A stretch of DNA of 64,000 nucleotides from Pseudoxanthomonas sp. F37 (GTDB taxonomy: Bacteria > Pseudomonadota > Gammaproteobacteria > Xanthomonadales > Xanthomonadaceae): contig NZ_CP095187.1 of assembly GCF_022965755.1 (NCBI RefSeq), forward strand, positions 3,348,001-3,412,000. Reading direction: 5' to 3'. The notes under the pieces are model-generated. The model worked only from the letters and a program-made list of their open reading frames with translations, searched no databases and had not been told where the DNA came from. The position numbers and the translations under genes are program-made. Positions within the stretch are counted from its first letter, which is position 1, and each line of letters starts with the position of its first letter. Shown piece by piece: positions 1 to 9,400 of the stretch.

Positions 1-792
1 TGCGGCGGCGATGCAGCGATGGCGATCCGCACGCCCGTCGCAGGCGTCGGCGATGGCCACCATCGCATCGATCTGTTCGTACAGCGACTGCGCCAGGCGC
101 GGCACGTCGGATACGGGCCCGTAATGGGTGAGGTACATCGCCTCGGGCGCACGCTCCACCATGCGCGCGATGCTGGCCTTCAGCGCCTCGGGTTCGAACT
201 GCACCGGCGTGGTCGTGGGCAGGATGAAGGCACCCTGCGGCCCGTCCAGCTCGCGATACGAAAGCCCGAACGTGTCCCCGGTGAACCAGCTGCGGCTGCG
301 CGCGTCCCAGATGCAGTGATGGTGGCGCGCATGGCCCGGCGTATCGATGCACTCCAGCGCGCGACCCGCCAGCATGACCGTCTCGCCGTCCTCCACCACG
401 CGCACGCGCGCCTCCGGCACGGGTAGGAGGGTGCCGTAGCTGCGCTGCATTTCCTCTTCGCCATAGACGGCGGTGGCGCCGGCGATCAGTTTCGCCGGAT
501 CTATGAGGTGCGGCGCCGCGCGCGGATGCGCGACCAGCGTGGCGTTCGGCAGCTGCTGCATCAGCAGGCCGGCGCCGCCGGCATGGTCCAGGTGCACGTG
601 GGTGACGATCAGCAGATCGATGTCCGCCGGCGACAGGCCGGCGCGCTGCGCCGCCGCCAGCAACAACGGCACCGAATGGTGGGTGCCGCAGTCGATGAAG
701 GCGCCGCGACCTTGCTCGACGATCAGGTAGGCGGCGTCGAAGTGGTCGCGCTGGAACGCGGTGTCGATGGTGTGGATGCCGTGGAGGCTCAT
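1..792 (-). CDS. MBL-fold metallo-hydrolase (C-terminus cut by window edge)
   Basis: This is a metallo-beta-lactamase superfamily hydrolase. The reading frame from the ATG at 792 stays open for 264 codons to base 1, so the C-terminus lies outside the window. The zinc-binding signature THVHLDH is at residues 64-70, and later HARHHH and THYGP segments supply further histidines. An N-terminal beta-rich part with FIDCGT (32-37) fits the fold. There is no signal peptide, so it is probably cytoplasmic. The family covers glyoxalase II, lactonases and many unassigned hydrolases, so the substrate cannot be named. It sits 94 bases downstream of a small membrane protein gene on the same strand. Confidence 0.85.
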   Translation of the reverse strand, partial: MSLHGIHTIDTAFQRDHFDAAYLIVEQGRGAFIDCGTHHSVPLLLAAAQRAGLSPADIDLLIVTHVHLDHAGGAGLLMQQLPNATLVAHPRAAPHLIDPAKLIAGATAVYGEEEMQRSYGTLLPVPEARVRVVEDGETVMLAGRALECIDTPGHARHHHCIWDARSRSWFTGDTFGLSYRELDGPQGAFILPTTTPVQFEPEALKASIARMVERAPEAMYLTHYGPVSDVPRLAQSLYEQIDAMVAIADACDGRADRHRCIAAA

Positions 793-886
793 CCGCGGAC
801 CTGTGTGGGGACGGATGGCCCGATTCTAGTCCGCCCTCCGCAACCGCACGACCCGCCTTTGGTGGAACACACCTTCCGCGCGCGGC

Positions 887-1186
887 TCAACCGCGCGACA
901 GCCACCAGCCGCGCACCGGCACCGCCAGCGTCAGCACGAACAGGAAGGCGCCGTACGCCACCAGTGTGGCCAGCACCTGCTTCCAGATGGCGCCGGTGCC
1001 GACGTCGGCCGCGCCCAGCGCATAGCCCCACTGCATGCCGATGAAGCTGGTCACGAACGCCACCGCCAGCACCGCGAGATCGAAACCCTTGCGGCGCGCA
1101 TTGCGCGGCTGGCGCGGGAACAGCCAGTACAGCGAGCCCAGCAGCAGGAACCAGGGCAGGAACAGGATCACCGCCAGGTACGGCAT
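887..1186 (-). CDS. Small inner-membrane protein of unknown function
   Basis: The 99-residue product has three hydrophobic stretches (about residues 3-21, 35-58 and 75-93) and little else, so it is probably a three-pass inner-membrane protein. I do not recognise the family. A longer frame starts at 1279, but that extension overlaps the end of trpS and is Arg/Cys-rich like an antisense shadow. The ATG at 1186, four bases after the trpS stop, is the likely start. The tight spacing suggests co-transcription with trpS. Confidence 0.65.
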   Translation of the reverse strand: MPYLAVILFLPWFLLLGSLYWLFPRQPRNARRKGFDLAVLAVAFVTSFIGMQWGYALGAADVGTGAIWKQVLATLVAYGAFLFVLTLAVPVRGWWLSRG

Positions 1187-1190
1187 GGCC

Positions 1191-2486
1191 TCAGGCCTCC
1201 GCCGCGCGCAGCGCGGCCAGCGCCGCCAGCACCTCGCCTGCAGGCACCTGCAGCACGATCTCCGGCGTTTCCATGGCATCGGCCTGCTCGGCCTGCTTCA
1301 GCACGCCGATCAACCTGCCGGCGTCCTTGGGCGAATCGAAGCCGTTGCTCTGCACCAGCACGTTGCCTTCCGCGTCGACCAGCTTGAAGTAGAAGCGGCC
1401 GTCGCTGTCGCGATACTGCTTGAACACCGGCAGTGCCGCCTTCGAGGCCCCGGCCTTCGCTTCGGCGACCGCCTGTTGCGACAGGTCGCGCAGGCCCACG
1501 GCATGGCGCAGTTCGGCCAGCAGCGGGGTGGCGTAGCGCTCGCGCAGGCGGCGGGCGCCATCGCGCAGGATGGCCTCGATGTCGGCGGGTCGGGCCATCA
1601 GCGCCTGGTACTTCTCGCGCAGCGGGGCGATCTCGGCGTCGATCCGCTCGAACAGCTGCTGCTTCGCATCGCCCCAGCCGATGCCATCGGCGAACTTCTG
1701 CGCGAACGCGCGCGTTTCCTCGGCGCTGGCGAAGGCCTGGTACAGCTGGAACAGGGCCGAGCCCTCGGTGTCCTTCGGCTCGCCCGGGCCGCGCGAGTCG
1801 GTGAGGATGGAGAACACCAGCTTCTTCAGCTCTTCGCGCGGCACGAACAGCGGGATGGTGTTGTTGTAGCTCTTGCTCATCTTGCGCCCGTCCAGGCCGG
1901 GCAGCGTGGCCACGTTGTCGTCGATCAGCGCTTCCGGCAGGGTGAAATACGCCTTGCCGTAGACATGGTTGAAGCGCTGGCCGAAGTCGCGCGCCATCTC
2001 GATGTGCTGGATCTGGTCGCGGCCCACCGGCACCTGGTGTGCGTTGAAGATCAGGATGTCGGCCGCCATCAGCACCGGGTACATGAACAGGCCCGCGCTG
2101 ACGCCGGCATCGGGGTCTTCGCCCTCGGCGACGTTCTTGTCCACGGCGGCCTTGTAGGCGTGCGCGCGGTTGAGGATGCCCTTGCCGGCCACGCAGGTCA
2201 GGAACCAGGTCAGCTCGGTGATTTCCGGCACGTCGCTCTGGCGATAGAACCACACCTTCTCCGGGTCCAGCCCGCAGGCCAGCCAGGTGGCGGCGATCTC
2301 CAGCGTGGAACGCTGGGTGCGCGCGGGATCCTGCGCCTTGATCAGGCTGTGCAGGTCGGCCAGGAAGTAGAAGCTCTCCGTGCCTTCGGCGCGACTGGCC
2401 GCCACGGCCGGGCGCACGGCGCCGACGTAGTTGCCCAGGTGCGGGGTGCCCGAGGTGGTGATGCCGGTAAGGACGCGCGTGGTCAT
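1191..2486 (-). CDS. trpS: Tryptophan--tRNA ligase with C-terminal extension
   Basis: Class I aminoacyl-tRNA synthetase that charges tRNA-Trp with tryptophan in the cytoplasm. The HIGH-type motif appears as TSGTPHLGNY near residues 11-20 and the KMSKS loop as GRKMSKS near residue 203. The catalytic and anticodon-binding parts occupy roughly residues 1-335. The protein is 431 residues, about 95 longer than the common bacterial TrpS. The extra C-terminal part contains GRFYFKLVDAEGN followed by a G-F-x-S-x-x-x-A pattern, which resembles the small DUF1508/YegP fold. A small membrane protein gene follows four bases downstream. Confidence 0.97.
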   Translation of the reverse strand: MTTRVLTGITTSGTPHLGNYVGAVRPAVAASRAEGTESFYFLADLHSLIKAQDPARTQRSTLEIAATWLACGLDPEKVWFYRQSDVPEITELTWFLTCVAGKGILNRAHAYKAAVDKNVAEGEDPDAGVSAGLFMYPVLMAADILIFNAHQVPVGRDQIQHIEMARDFGQRFNHVYGKAYFTLPEALIDDNVATLPGLDGRKMSKSYNNTIPLFVPREELKKLVFSILTDSRGPGEPKDTEGSALFQLYQAFASAEETRAFAQKFADGIGWGDAKQQLFERIDAEIAPLREKYQALMARPADIEAILRDGARRLRERYATPLLAELRHAVGLRDLSQQAVAEAKAGASKAALPVFKQYRDSDGRFYFKLVDAEGNVLVQSNGFDSPKDAGRLIGVLKQAEQADAMETPEIVLQVPAGEVLAALAALRAAEA

Positions 2487-2678
2487 GAGCGAAGCGGGGG
2501 AATGCGGGAAAGCGGCCAGTTTACCGGCTGGGGCCTGGCGATGCGGCGCGCGGCGCCGCGACAGTACGTCACAGGCGCACCCTGCTGGCGGCTAAACCGG
2601 CGCCCGCCTCGCCCTGCGGGACAACCCCACTGCCGGCGGCCGCACGTTTCCAGCCTCGTCCCCACCTGGAGAACGGAC

Positions 2679-3476
2679 ATGCCGCATCGCTTCTTCGCTT
2701 CCCTGGCCACGCTGGCGCTGCTGGCCGCGTGCGTTCCCGCCCAAGCCCGGCCCCTGGTCGATGTCAGCGTGGTCGACCGCGACAGTGGCCAATGGCTGCC
2801 GCAGCATCCCCATCGGGGCGAGGTGTGGGTGGCCGGTACGCCCGGCCATCGCTACAGCGTCCGCCTGGCCAATACCACCGGCGAGCGCGTGCTCGTGGTG
2901 CTGTCGGTGGACGGCATCAATGCCGTCACCGGCCAGACCGCGCACCCGTCGCAGACCGGCTACGTGCTGGAGCCCTGGCAGACCACCGAGATCAGCGGCT
3001 GGCGCAAGTCGCTGGACGAGGTGGCGCAGTTCGTGTTCACCGACCTCGGCGACAGCTACGCCGCGCGCACGGGACGGCCGCGCAATGTGGGCGTCATCGG
3101 CGTGGCCGCGTTCCGCGAGGCCCTCCCATACCGGTATCCGACCCATCCAGCGCCGCCCATCGCCCGTGGCAGCAGGGAGCAGCGCGCCACATCCGCCGCG
3201 CCCGCCGCGTCTGCAGGGAACATCGCTGCGGACGGATCCGTCCGCGAGCAGAGCATCGGTACCGGTCACGGAAGCCGTGAGTGGTCGCAAACCTCACGCA
3301 CCGGATTCGAGCGCGCCACCCGCCAACCGGAGCAGGTCAGCGAATTGCGTTACGACGAACACCGTCGCCTGGTCGCGATGGGCATCCTGCCGCATCGCAT
3401 CGGCCCGGCCTGGCGTGACGGCGCACCACGCGCGTTTCCCGGCGGGTTCGTCGCCGATCCGCCGCGCCGACGCTGA
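2679..3476 (+). CDS. Secreted protein of unknown function
   Basis: A 265-residue protein starting MPHRFFASLATLALLAACVP, a signal peptide (a lipobox-like LAAC occurs at residues 13-16, so it may be a lipoprotein). The mature N-terminal half (about 25-150) looks like a compact beta-rich domain. The C-terminal half (150-265) is low-complexity, rich in Ala, Arg, Ser and Pro, with a last conserved-looking segment (YDEHRRLVAMGILP). I do not recognise a named family. The frame is open upstream to 1035, but that part is antisense to trpS; the ATG at 2679, with GGAG a few bases before it, gives the signal peptide. It converges with the CsbD gene. Confidence 0.75.
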   Translation: MPHRFFASLATLALLAACVPAQARPLVDVSVVDRDSGQWLPQHPHRGEVWVAGTPGHRYSVRLANTTGERVLVVLSVDGINAVTGQTAHPSQTGYVLEPWQTTEISGWRKSLDEVAQFVFTDLGDSYAARTGRPRNVGVIGVAAFREALPYRYPTHPAPPIARGSREQRATSAAPAASAGNIAADGSVREQSIGTGHGSREWSQTSRTGFERATRQPEQVSELRYDEHRRLVAMGILPHRIGPAWRDGAPRAFPGGFVADPPRRR

Positions 3477-3484
3477 TGCCGCAC

Positions 3485-3516
3485 GCAGACAGGCCGCCCG
3501 AAGGCGGCCCGTCTGC
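3485..3516. terminator. Strong hairpin between convergent genes
   Basis: GCAGAC-A-GGCCGCC, loop CGAA, GGCGGCC-C-GTCTGC forms a 13-pair stem with one internal A/C mismatch. It lies just after the stop of the secreted-protein gene and before the end of the convergent CsbD gene. No T-run follows on either strand, so it is at best a partial or bidirectional terminator. Confidence 0.5.
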
Positions 3517-3559
3517 CCGGTCGGCTGCGCGCCCGCGCGGCCGCCGTGTAGCGGAAGGT

Positions 3560-3781
3560 TCAATGCCTGAAGGTGGTGTCGGAGCGGAGGGAACGCTGGA
3601 AATCCTCCACCTCGGTATGCGCGCGATCACGATCGTAGCCGTAGCGTTCCTGCAACCTGCCTTCCAGATATTCGGCGTTGCCCTCGGCCACCTTGAAATC
3701 GTCGTCGGTCAGATCGCCCCACTTGGCCTGGATCTTGCCCTTCAGCTGCTTCCAGTTGCCGGCGATGATGTCCTGGTTCAT
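3560..3781 (-). CDS. CsbD family stress-response protein
   Basis: The 73-residue protein has the CsbD layout: [18 protein letters not shown], then [10 protein letters not shown], then a charged helix with [12 protein letters not shown]. CsbD-like proteins are small, acidic, soluble and usually induced by general stress or stationary phase; their biochemical role is unknown. It lies next to two entericidin-like lipoprotein genes on the same strand, a common stress-gene setting in this family. Confidence 0.92.
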   Translation of the reverse strand: MNQDIIAGNWKQLKGKIQAKWGDLTDDDFKVAEGNAEYLEGRLQERYGYDRDRAHTEVEDFQRSLRSDTTFRH

Positions 3782-3930
3782 GGCGTTTCCTCATTGTGTT
3801 CCGCGGCAGGGGGTTGCCGCACGCACAGCTTCGCAGACGGTGCGTTCCCGTCCGATCAACCGCGCGTCAACACGCCATTAGCAAACGCGTGGGATTCAGC
3901 GGCGTGACGATCGGCGCGTGGCCGTGCACG

Positions 3931-3960
3931 GAAAAAAAACGGGCCGCAAGGCGGCCCGTC
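3931..3960 (-). terminator. Rho-independent terminator after the first entericidin-like gene
   Basis: Read on the minus strand, the perfect 9-bp stem ACGGGCCGC / GCGGCCCGT with a 3-base loop runs straight into eight T residues (plus-strand A-run 3932-3939). It lies 20 bases after the stop of the lipoprotein gene at 3980-4114, as expected for intrinsic termination. Confidence 0.92.
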
Positions 3961-3979
3961 CGTTTGCGGAACCCACAGG

Positions 3980-4114
3980 TCACTTGCCCGAGGATTCCTC
4001 GACCTTCTCGCCGACCTTCTGCACGTCCTTGCCGAACCCCTTGACGGTGTTGCAGCCGGACAGCACGGCGATGGAGAACAGGGACAACAGCATCAACGCG
4101 ACGACACGCTTCAT
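3980..4114 (-). CDS. Entericidin A/B-like small lipoprotein
   Basis: A 44-residue protein starting MKRVVALMLLSLFSIAVLSGC. The lipobox LSGC places the lipidated Cys at position 21, leaving a 24-residue mature peptide with the family pattern NTVKGFGKDVQKVGEKVEE. Entericidins are membrane-anchored small lipoproteins tied to stationary-phase or osmotic stress. The frame is open to 4213, but the ATG at 4114 is preceded by AGGAG and gives the signal peptide. A paralogue lies just upstream on the same strand, and a clear terminator follows. Confidence 0.93.
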   Translation of the reverse strand: MKRVVALMLLSLFSIAVLSGCNTVKGFGKDVQKVGEKVEESSGK

Positions 4115-4221
4115 GGGCGACTCCTGTGGACGGTATTCACGGCCTGCGGCCGGCGGTCCGCACCGGACCGGCCGCGCAGTCTGATTCAACCATACTGGCT
4201 GGCGGCTGACCATGCAGGAAC

Positions 4222-4256
4222 GAGGAAGGGCCGGGGACAGCCCCCGGCCCTTCCTC
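4222..4256. terminator. 15-bp perfect hairpin after the second entericidin-like gene
   Basis: GAGGAAGGGCCGGGG and its exact reverse complement are separated by a 5-base loop, 34 bases after the stop of the gene at 4291-4443. No T-run follows on the minus strand, so it is a strong RNA stem that may slow polymerase or protect the 3' end. Confidence 0.6.
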
Positions 4257-4290
4257 AGGCTGGCGCGGATGACGCGTCAGGCCGACCGGT

Positions 4291-4443
4291 TCAGCACTTG
4301 CCGTCCTTGCAGTCCTGCGCCTTGTCCTCGACCTTCTCGCCGACCTTCTGCACGTCCTTGCCGGCGCCGGCCATGGTGTTGCAACCGGACAGGACGGCCG
4401 TCGAGAACAGGGCCAGCATCAGCAGGGTCATCGCACGCTTCAT
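4291..4443 (-). CDS. Entericidin-like small lipoprotein with Cys-containing tail
   Basis: A 50-residue product read directly from the ATG at 4443: MKRAMTLLMLALFSTAVLSGC, then NTMAGAGKDVQKVGEKVEDK, ending DCKDGKC. The lipobox LSGC and the KDVQKVGEKVE core match the neighbouring 44-residue paralogue. It differs by a tail with two extra cysteines that could form a disulfide in the periplasm. GGAGAAG precedes the start. The two copies are probably a tandem duplication: they are adjacent, on the same strand, and nearly identical over the central 14 residues, yet each has its own downstream hairpin. Confidence 0.9.
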   Translation of the reverse strand: MKRAMTLLMLALFSTAVLSGCNTMAGAGKDVQKVGEKVEDKAQDCKDGKC

Positions 4444-4589
4444 GGGTCTTCTCCTTGGTGGATAGCGGTGCCGTCGCGGGTGCGTCCCACTCCGCGGCGG
4501 CGTGTGCGTCCACCTTCGACGCCGCGCCGTATAGGGCGCGTGAAGCCCGAAGCGACCCGTTCAGTCGCAGTTTTCCCGCCCCGCCCGCC

Positions 4590-5513
4590 TCAGTCGCGCA
4601 TCAGGGTGGACTTGCCGAACAGGCTTTCCACCAGGTCCACGGTGAGCTTGGCGGTGCGGTTGCGCCGGTCCAGCACGGGGTTGAGTTCGACGATGTCCAG
4701 CGAGCCCATCAGGCCGGTGTCGGCGATCATCTCCATCACCAGCTGCGCCTCGCGGTAGTTGGGGCCGCCCGGCACGGTGGTGCCCACGCCCGGGGCGATG
4801 CTGGGGTCGAGGAAATCCACGTCGAAGCTGACGTGCAGGTGGGTATCGGCCGCAATGCCCTCCAATGCGGCTTCCACGGTGCGCTTCATGCCGACCTCAT
4901 CGATGTAGCGCATGTCGTACACGTCGACCCTGTGGTCCTTGATCAGCTTCTTCTCTTCCGGATCGACCGAACGGATGCCGATCTGCCGGACCATGGACGG
5001 GGTGATCGCGGGAGACTCGCCGCCGAGTTTCGTCAGCGCATCCGGGCCGATGCCGCACAGGCAGGCCACGGGCATCCCGTGGATGTTGCCCGACGGGGTC
5101 ACTTCGCTGGTGTTGAAATCCGAGTGCGCGTCCAGCCACAGCACGCGCAGCTTTTTGCCGGCCTGGCGGCAGTGCCGGGCCACGGCGGTGATCGAGCCCA
5201 TCGCCAGGCAGTGGTCGCCGCCCATCATGATCGGCAGGCGTCCGCGCGCCAGTTCGGCCGCGGTCGCGTCCATGACGGCGCGGTTCCAGGCCACCACTTC
5301 CTCCAGGTGGCGGTAGCCGTCGACCGGCCCGGTCCACGGGTTGGCCGGCCCCTGCACGTTGCCCGTATCGATCACGTCCACGCCGCGCGCCGCCAGCGCC
5401 TCGCCCAGGCCGGCGATGCGCAGTGCATCCGGCCCCATGCGCGCACCGCGATGGCCGGCACCGACGTCGGTAGGGACGCCGATCAGGGACACGGGCGGAA
5501 AGGTTCGACTCAT
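4590..5513 (-). CDS. rocF: Arginase
   Basis: Ureohydrolase that splits L-arginine to L-ornithine and urea using a two-manganese centre. The 307-residue protein carries all three metal-binding signatures: GGDH at 98-101, DAHSD at 128-132 and DVDFLDP at 231-237. The length is normal for bacterial arginase. Agmatinase is a less likely alternative; the overall pattern (IGVPTDVGAGHRGARMGP at the start, SLDIVELNP near the end) is that of RocF-type arginase. The frame is open upstream to 5666, but the ATG at 5513 (MSRTF) is the natural start. No arginine transporter is adjacent. Confidence 0.93.
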   Translation of the reverse strand: MSRTFPPVSLIGVPTDVGAGHRGARMGPDALRIAGLGEALAARGVDVIDTGNVQGPANPWTGPVDGYRHLEEVVAWNRAVMDATAAELARGRLPIMMGGDHCLAMGSITAVARHCRQAGKKLRVLWLDAHSDFNTSEVTPSGNIHGMPVACLCGIGPDALTKLGGESPAITPSMVRQIGIRSVDPEEKKLIKDHRVDVYDMRYIDEVGMKRTVEAALEGIAADTHLHVSFDVDFLDPSIAPGVGTTVPGGPNYREAQLVMEMIADTGLMGSLDIVELNPVLDRRNRTAKLTVDLVESLFGKSTLMRD

Positions 5514-5672
5514 GGACACGTCCTGCGGAAAACAGGGGCATAGTCTAAGCCGTGGGCGATGACGGCCCTGTGGCATCGCAGCACGCGCACGGCGTGGCAG
5601 GGCTGGAGGCCCCCCTCGAAAGCCGATCCCAAATATAAGCTGAACTGGCCTTGCGGGTTTGCGCACGAAAGT

Positions 5673-6440
5673 ATGCCCCTAGACGAAGAATTCGGCGACG
5701 TGTCCATGCTTGCCAGTTGATGGGCGACTACCGCGATTCGTTCTACGAGATCAAGCGCGCCTTCCAGACCGGCGGCGTTGCCGCCCTCGTAGAACAGCGG
5801 CGCGGCCCGCGGGGTCCGCACCCAATCGCGTCCCGTCCGACGTCGAGCAAGTCATCCCCGACCTCTGCCCAAGCTTCCCCACCGAGGGCTCGAGGTTCGT
5901 CGCCAACCAGTTGCGCCTGCAAGGCACGGAATTCAGCCCTCCGGCGTGCGTGGCGTGTGGCGACGCCACGACCTCATCACCCACCGCCAGCGCCCGCTGC
6001 GTCTTGAGGCCCACGCTCGCGACATCACCTTCGTTTTTTCCTAAGCGCAATTGCGCCTGCTCGAAAAAAAGCCGAAAGCGAAGTCATTCCGCAACAGCAC
6101 GTCGAGTCTCCCGCACCAGGCGAATAATCTGCCAGGACACGTTCTACTTGGGCATACTCAGAGGCGGCGGCAATATCTACGTGCAGGTCGTTGTCGATAC
6201 ATTCTGCTCGCTGGCCTTCGCCAGATCCACACCAGCAAGATGCCCGTCACCGCCGCCGAAAAGCTCTACGGGCGCGTGCCGCGTTCTACAAGGCCATCGG
6301 CCTTCCAGCAAAAGTCGTGCTCACCGACATGGCCGGGGGTTCTACGGCGTGGAAGAGCATCATCCCTCCGAGTTGCTGCTGGTGATGGAAGGTATCGAGC
6401 ACCGTACCACCAGGATCGCCACCCCGAGCACCCCGCCGTG
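5673..6440 (+). pseudogene. Decayed DDE transposase (IS481-like) remnant
   Basis: Pieces of one transposase are spread over all three forward frames. In order: MPLDEEFGDVSML (5673), a shift, then LMGDYRDSFYEIKRAF and GGVAALVEQRRGPRG (from 5715), a shift near 5822, FVANQLRLQGTEF, a shift near 5940, SGVRGVWRRHDL, a stop near 6043, AQLRLLEKK, then QDTFYLGILRGGGNIYVQVV, a shift, FYKAIGLPAKVVLTD, and finally EGIEHRTTR. The order and wording follow an integrase-core transposase of the type with GYSRDSFYRFKELY and GAQDTFYVGTLKGVG. At least five frameshifts or stops show long inactivity. The 3' part overlaps, antisense, the last codons of the exoprotein gene. I saw no intact terminal inverted repeats. 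Confidence 0.8.
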
Positions 6441-9400
6441 ACGCGCCCGCCCAGGTTGCGGATGTTGTCCGCGGTGATCTGCACGGCGGTACGGCCGGCG
6501 ATGGTACCGCCGTTGACCAGGTCGCCATCCAAATCCAGGCCGATGGCATCGGCCGCGATCAGCACGCCGTTGCCGTTCAGATCACCGGCACGCGGACGCA
6601 GATATACACGCGGCACCAATGCGGTGGTCAACGTGCCATCGGGCAGGTGCACGGTTTCTTCCACCAGCCAGACGATATCGCTGGTCAATTGCGCGATCTG
6701 CGCCGCGGTCAGGCCAATTCCCGGCCGCAGGTTCCATTGCTGGGCGAAAGTCGCGCCGTTCTGCAGCAGCGCCCGGTACTGCTCTTCATCCGAGGCATAG
6801 CCGTCGAGGAAGCGCAAACCCGTGAGCTGGGCGACCTGGTCGCGAATCAGGCGCTGCTCGTAAAAGCCGTCGCCCAACCGCTTGTGCATATTCGCCGGGT
6901 CCAGCCCCAGCAGGCCCAACATATAGTCCGAACTGAGCCAGTTGCGATAGTTGGCAAAGCGCGGATCGGTCTCGATCAGATAGCCGCCGGGACCGGTGTT
7001 CGTGCGGAACAGGCTGCTGGTGGGCAGGTCCCACAGGTTGCCGGCCACGGTGACCGAACCCGGGGCGGTCGATGTCGCCGCGGTGGCCGACGTACCGCCC
7101 GACGCGGCAGGCCCGGTCGGCACATCGGCTCCCGATCCGGCATCGATCCCACCCGAAGCGGCGGCCGGGTCGATGGTCGTCGATGCCGTTGCCACCGCGC
7201 GGGGTGTGGCGCTGCCATCCAGATCGGCGGTGCCGCCCGCCACCGTACCTCCAACGGTACCTCCGGTCAGGGAAGCCACCTGGTACCCGCTGCCGGCCGC
7301 ATTGGTGCTCTGTTGCACGCCCACGATATTTAGCGAGGTCGTGGTGATCTGGTCGGCCGGGGTGTAGGCCACCTTGGCATCCCAATTGCGCTCGTACAGA
7401 CCGCGCCAGGGCGGAATGGTGTCTTGGTGGCTGTATTGACTCGTGCCGTCCTGATGCACCCGGTTCTGGCCGGTGGCATCGATGTTCTGCAGGTTGTTCA
7501 GATCGCCCAGCAACGCCCCGCCGGCGATGATCTGGCTCTTGTCGTTGATCAGCGTATCGCCGAATAACCACATGTTGCCGCCGGAGCGGATCAGCGCCGG
7601 TTCGCTTTGTGTGACCTGCGTTCCCGTCTCCGTCTGCGTCACTTCATATTGCGTCCAGTTCACGATGCTGCGACTGGCGAAGTCATTGTTGTAGGACGCG
7701 ATTTTCGCATCCAGATCCGCGTAGCGCTGATCGGTTTGCGTTTGCCAGGCGGCATGCGCCACGTCGAAGCTGGCTTGATCAGGGTAGTCGCCGGCGGCGG
7801 GCTCCGGATCGGGTTCGGTGACACCGAAGTACGACCAGGTCGGATCACCCGCCGGATAATCCCGACCGACGGGCCGCGTGCAGGTGCTACCGCTGCACGT
7901 CAGCGTCCCGACACGGGGCAGAGTGGTCACGCCGAGTTCGGTCGACTCGTTGGGCACCGGGTCCAGGTTCCACACGTAGCGACCGGAATGGGTCAACGGC
8001 ACCGGGTCTTCCCAGACGAAGTTCTCGCCCAGGTACATGTTCGGATCGCCTTTGGGCTGGATGTAGAACAAGTCGGTGGGCTTGCCCGTCTGCCCTACCG
8101 TGACCACGAAATGCTCGTTGGTATTGCGTAGCGCCGTCGTGCTGATGGCCAGGCTCCCCAACGATTCGATGATGGCACTGGCGTTGTGCACGAGGTCCGC
8201 ACGGCCAGCCGCCAAACCGTCGGCATCGAGCGAACCTCCAATGTTCAAGGCGTCGTCGGTGCTGCCGGCACTGAAGATCAGCGCATCCTCGCGGTTGATG
8301 ACGGTACCCGCCCCGATGTCCAAGCGGCCTCGCGCCGCAATCGTGCCCGCCGAAGTCGTGCCGTTGACGCTCTCCTCGCGATTGGTGACGGTCCCCGCAC
8401 CGATCGACAGATGATCGCCATAGATGCGACCGGTGCCGACATTGTCGACCGTGTATGCGTAGATACGGGTCACCGCGCCGTCGATCAGGCCGCGGTTGGT
8501 GACCGAGTCGACGGCAACCACGCGCGTGCGATCCCCGCTGATTTCGCCACTCGCGGTGTTGTCGATGTGGGTCGCCGTGACGGTGAGGTCGTTGGCCCGG
8601 ATCGTCCCCTGGTTGATCAGGTCTCCCGCCGTGCCCAGCTGGGCCGTCCCGTTGGCGATGATCTCGCCGGTATTAGTGAAGTCTTGCTGCAAAGCGATGG
8701 TCAGATCGCCCTGCGACAGCACGCGGCCATCGCCGGTCATGGTGTCGGCGGTGATCGTCTCGGCTGTGCCGGCCAACAAGGTGCCGCCGGTATGGGTGAG
8801 GGCATTTACGGTGACATCGACCGTGCCGGCCGAGGAAACCGTGCCCTGGGTATTGTCGAGTGCGCTGCCCGTGCCGGTGCCGGCGATCGCAATCGCGCTG
8901 TCGGTGGCGATCAGACCCGCCGTGTTGTCGATACGATTCGCGTTGAGAGTGGCGGTATCGGCCTGCAGACCCATCGGCATGGCCGGATCGGTCGAGTTCG
9001 TGTCCCGATTGACGAGGGTCTGTGCCGTGACCGTCAGTTCGCCGCTGGCCAGCACCAGGCCGGCCGTGTTATCCAGCGTCGTCGCGACCGCAGCCGTGAG
9101 ATTGCGCCCGGCCTGCAGCGTACCGCCGGTGTTTCGCGCAACGGCGCTGTCGAGTTGAAGGTCGGCGGCCCCGGCGAACAGACCGCCATTAGTGTTGTCG
9201 AGTGCGGCCGTGCGTGCAGTGACCGTGCCCTGTCCATAGACAACGCCCGCGCGATTGTCGAGGTCACCCGTGGCCAGATCCAGAGTGCTTGCGCTGATGA
9301 TGCCCCCGGCAGTACCGGCGTTGGTGTTCGTGAGCGTTTGTCCGGCGGTGTCCACCGTCATGACCCCTGCCGACTGCAGCAGGCCGGCATCGTTGTTCAA

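Noticed and set aside
1035-2678. Long plus-strand frame (part of an 813-codon frame)
   Set aside because: It is antisense to trpS, which has clear synthetase motifs. Only the last 265 codons (from 2679) encode a protein with a signal peptide.
5673-6440. Intact insertion sequence
   Set aside because: The transposase is split over three frames with stops, and no terminal inverted repeats or target duplication were seen.
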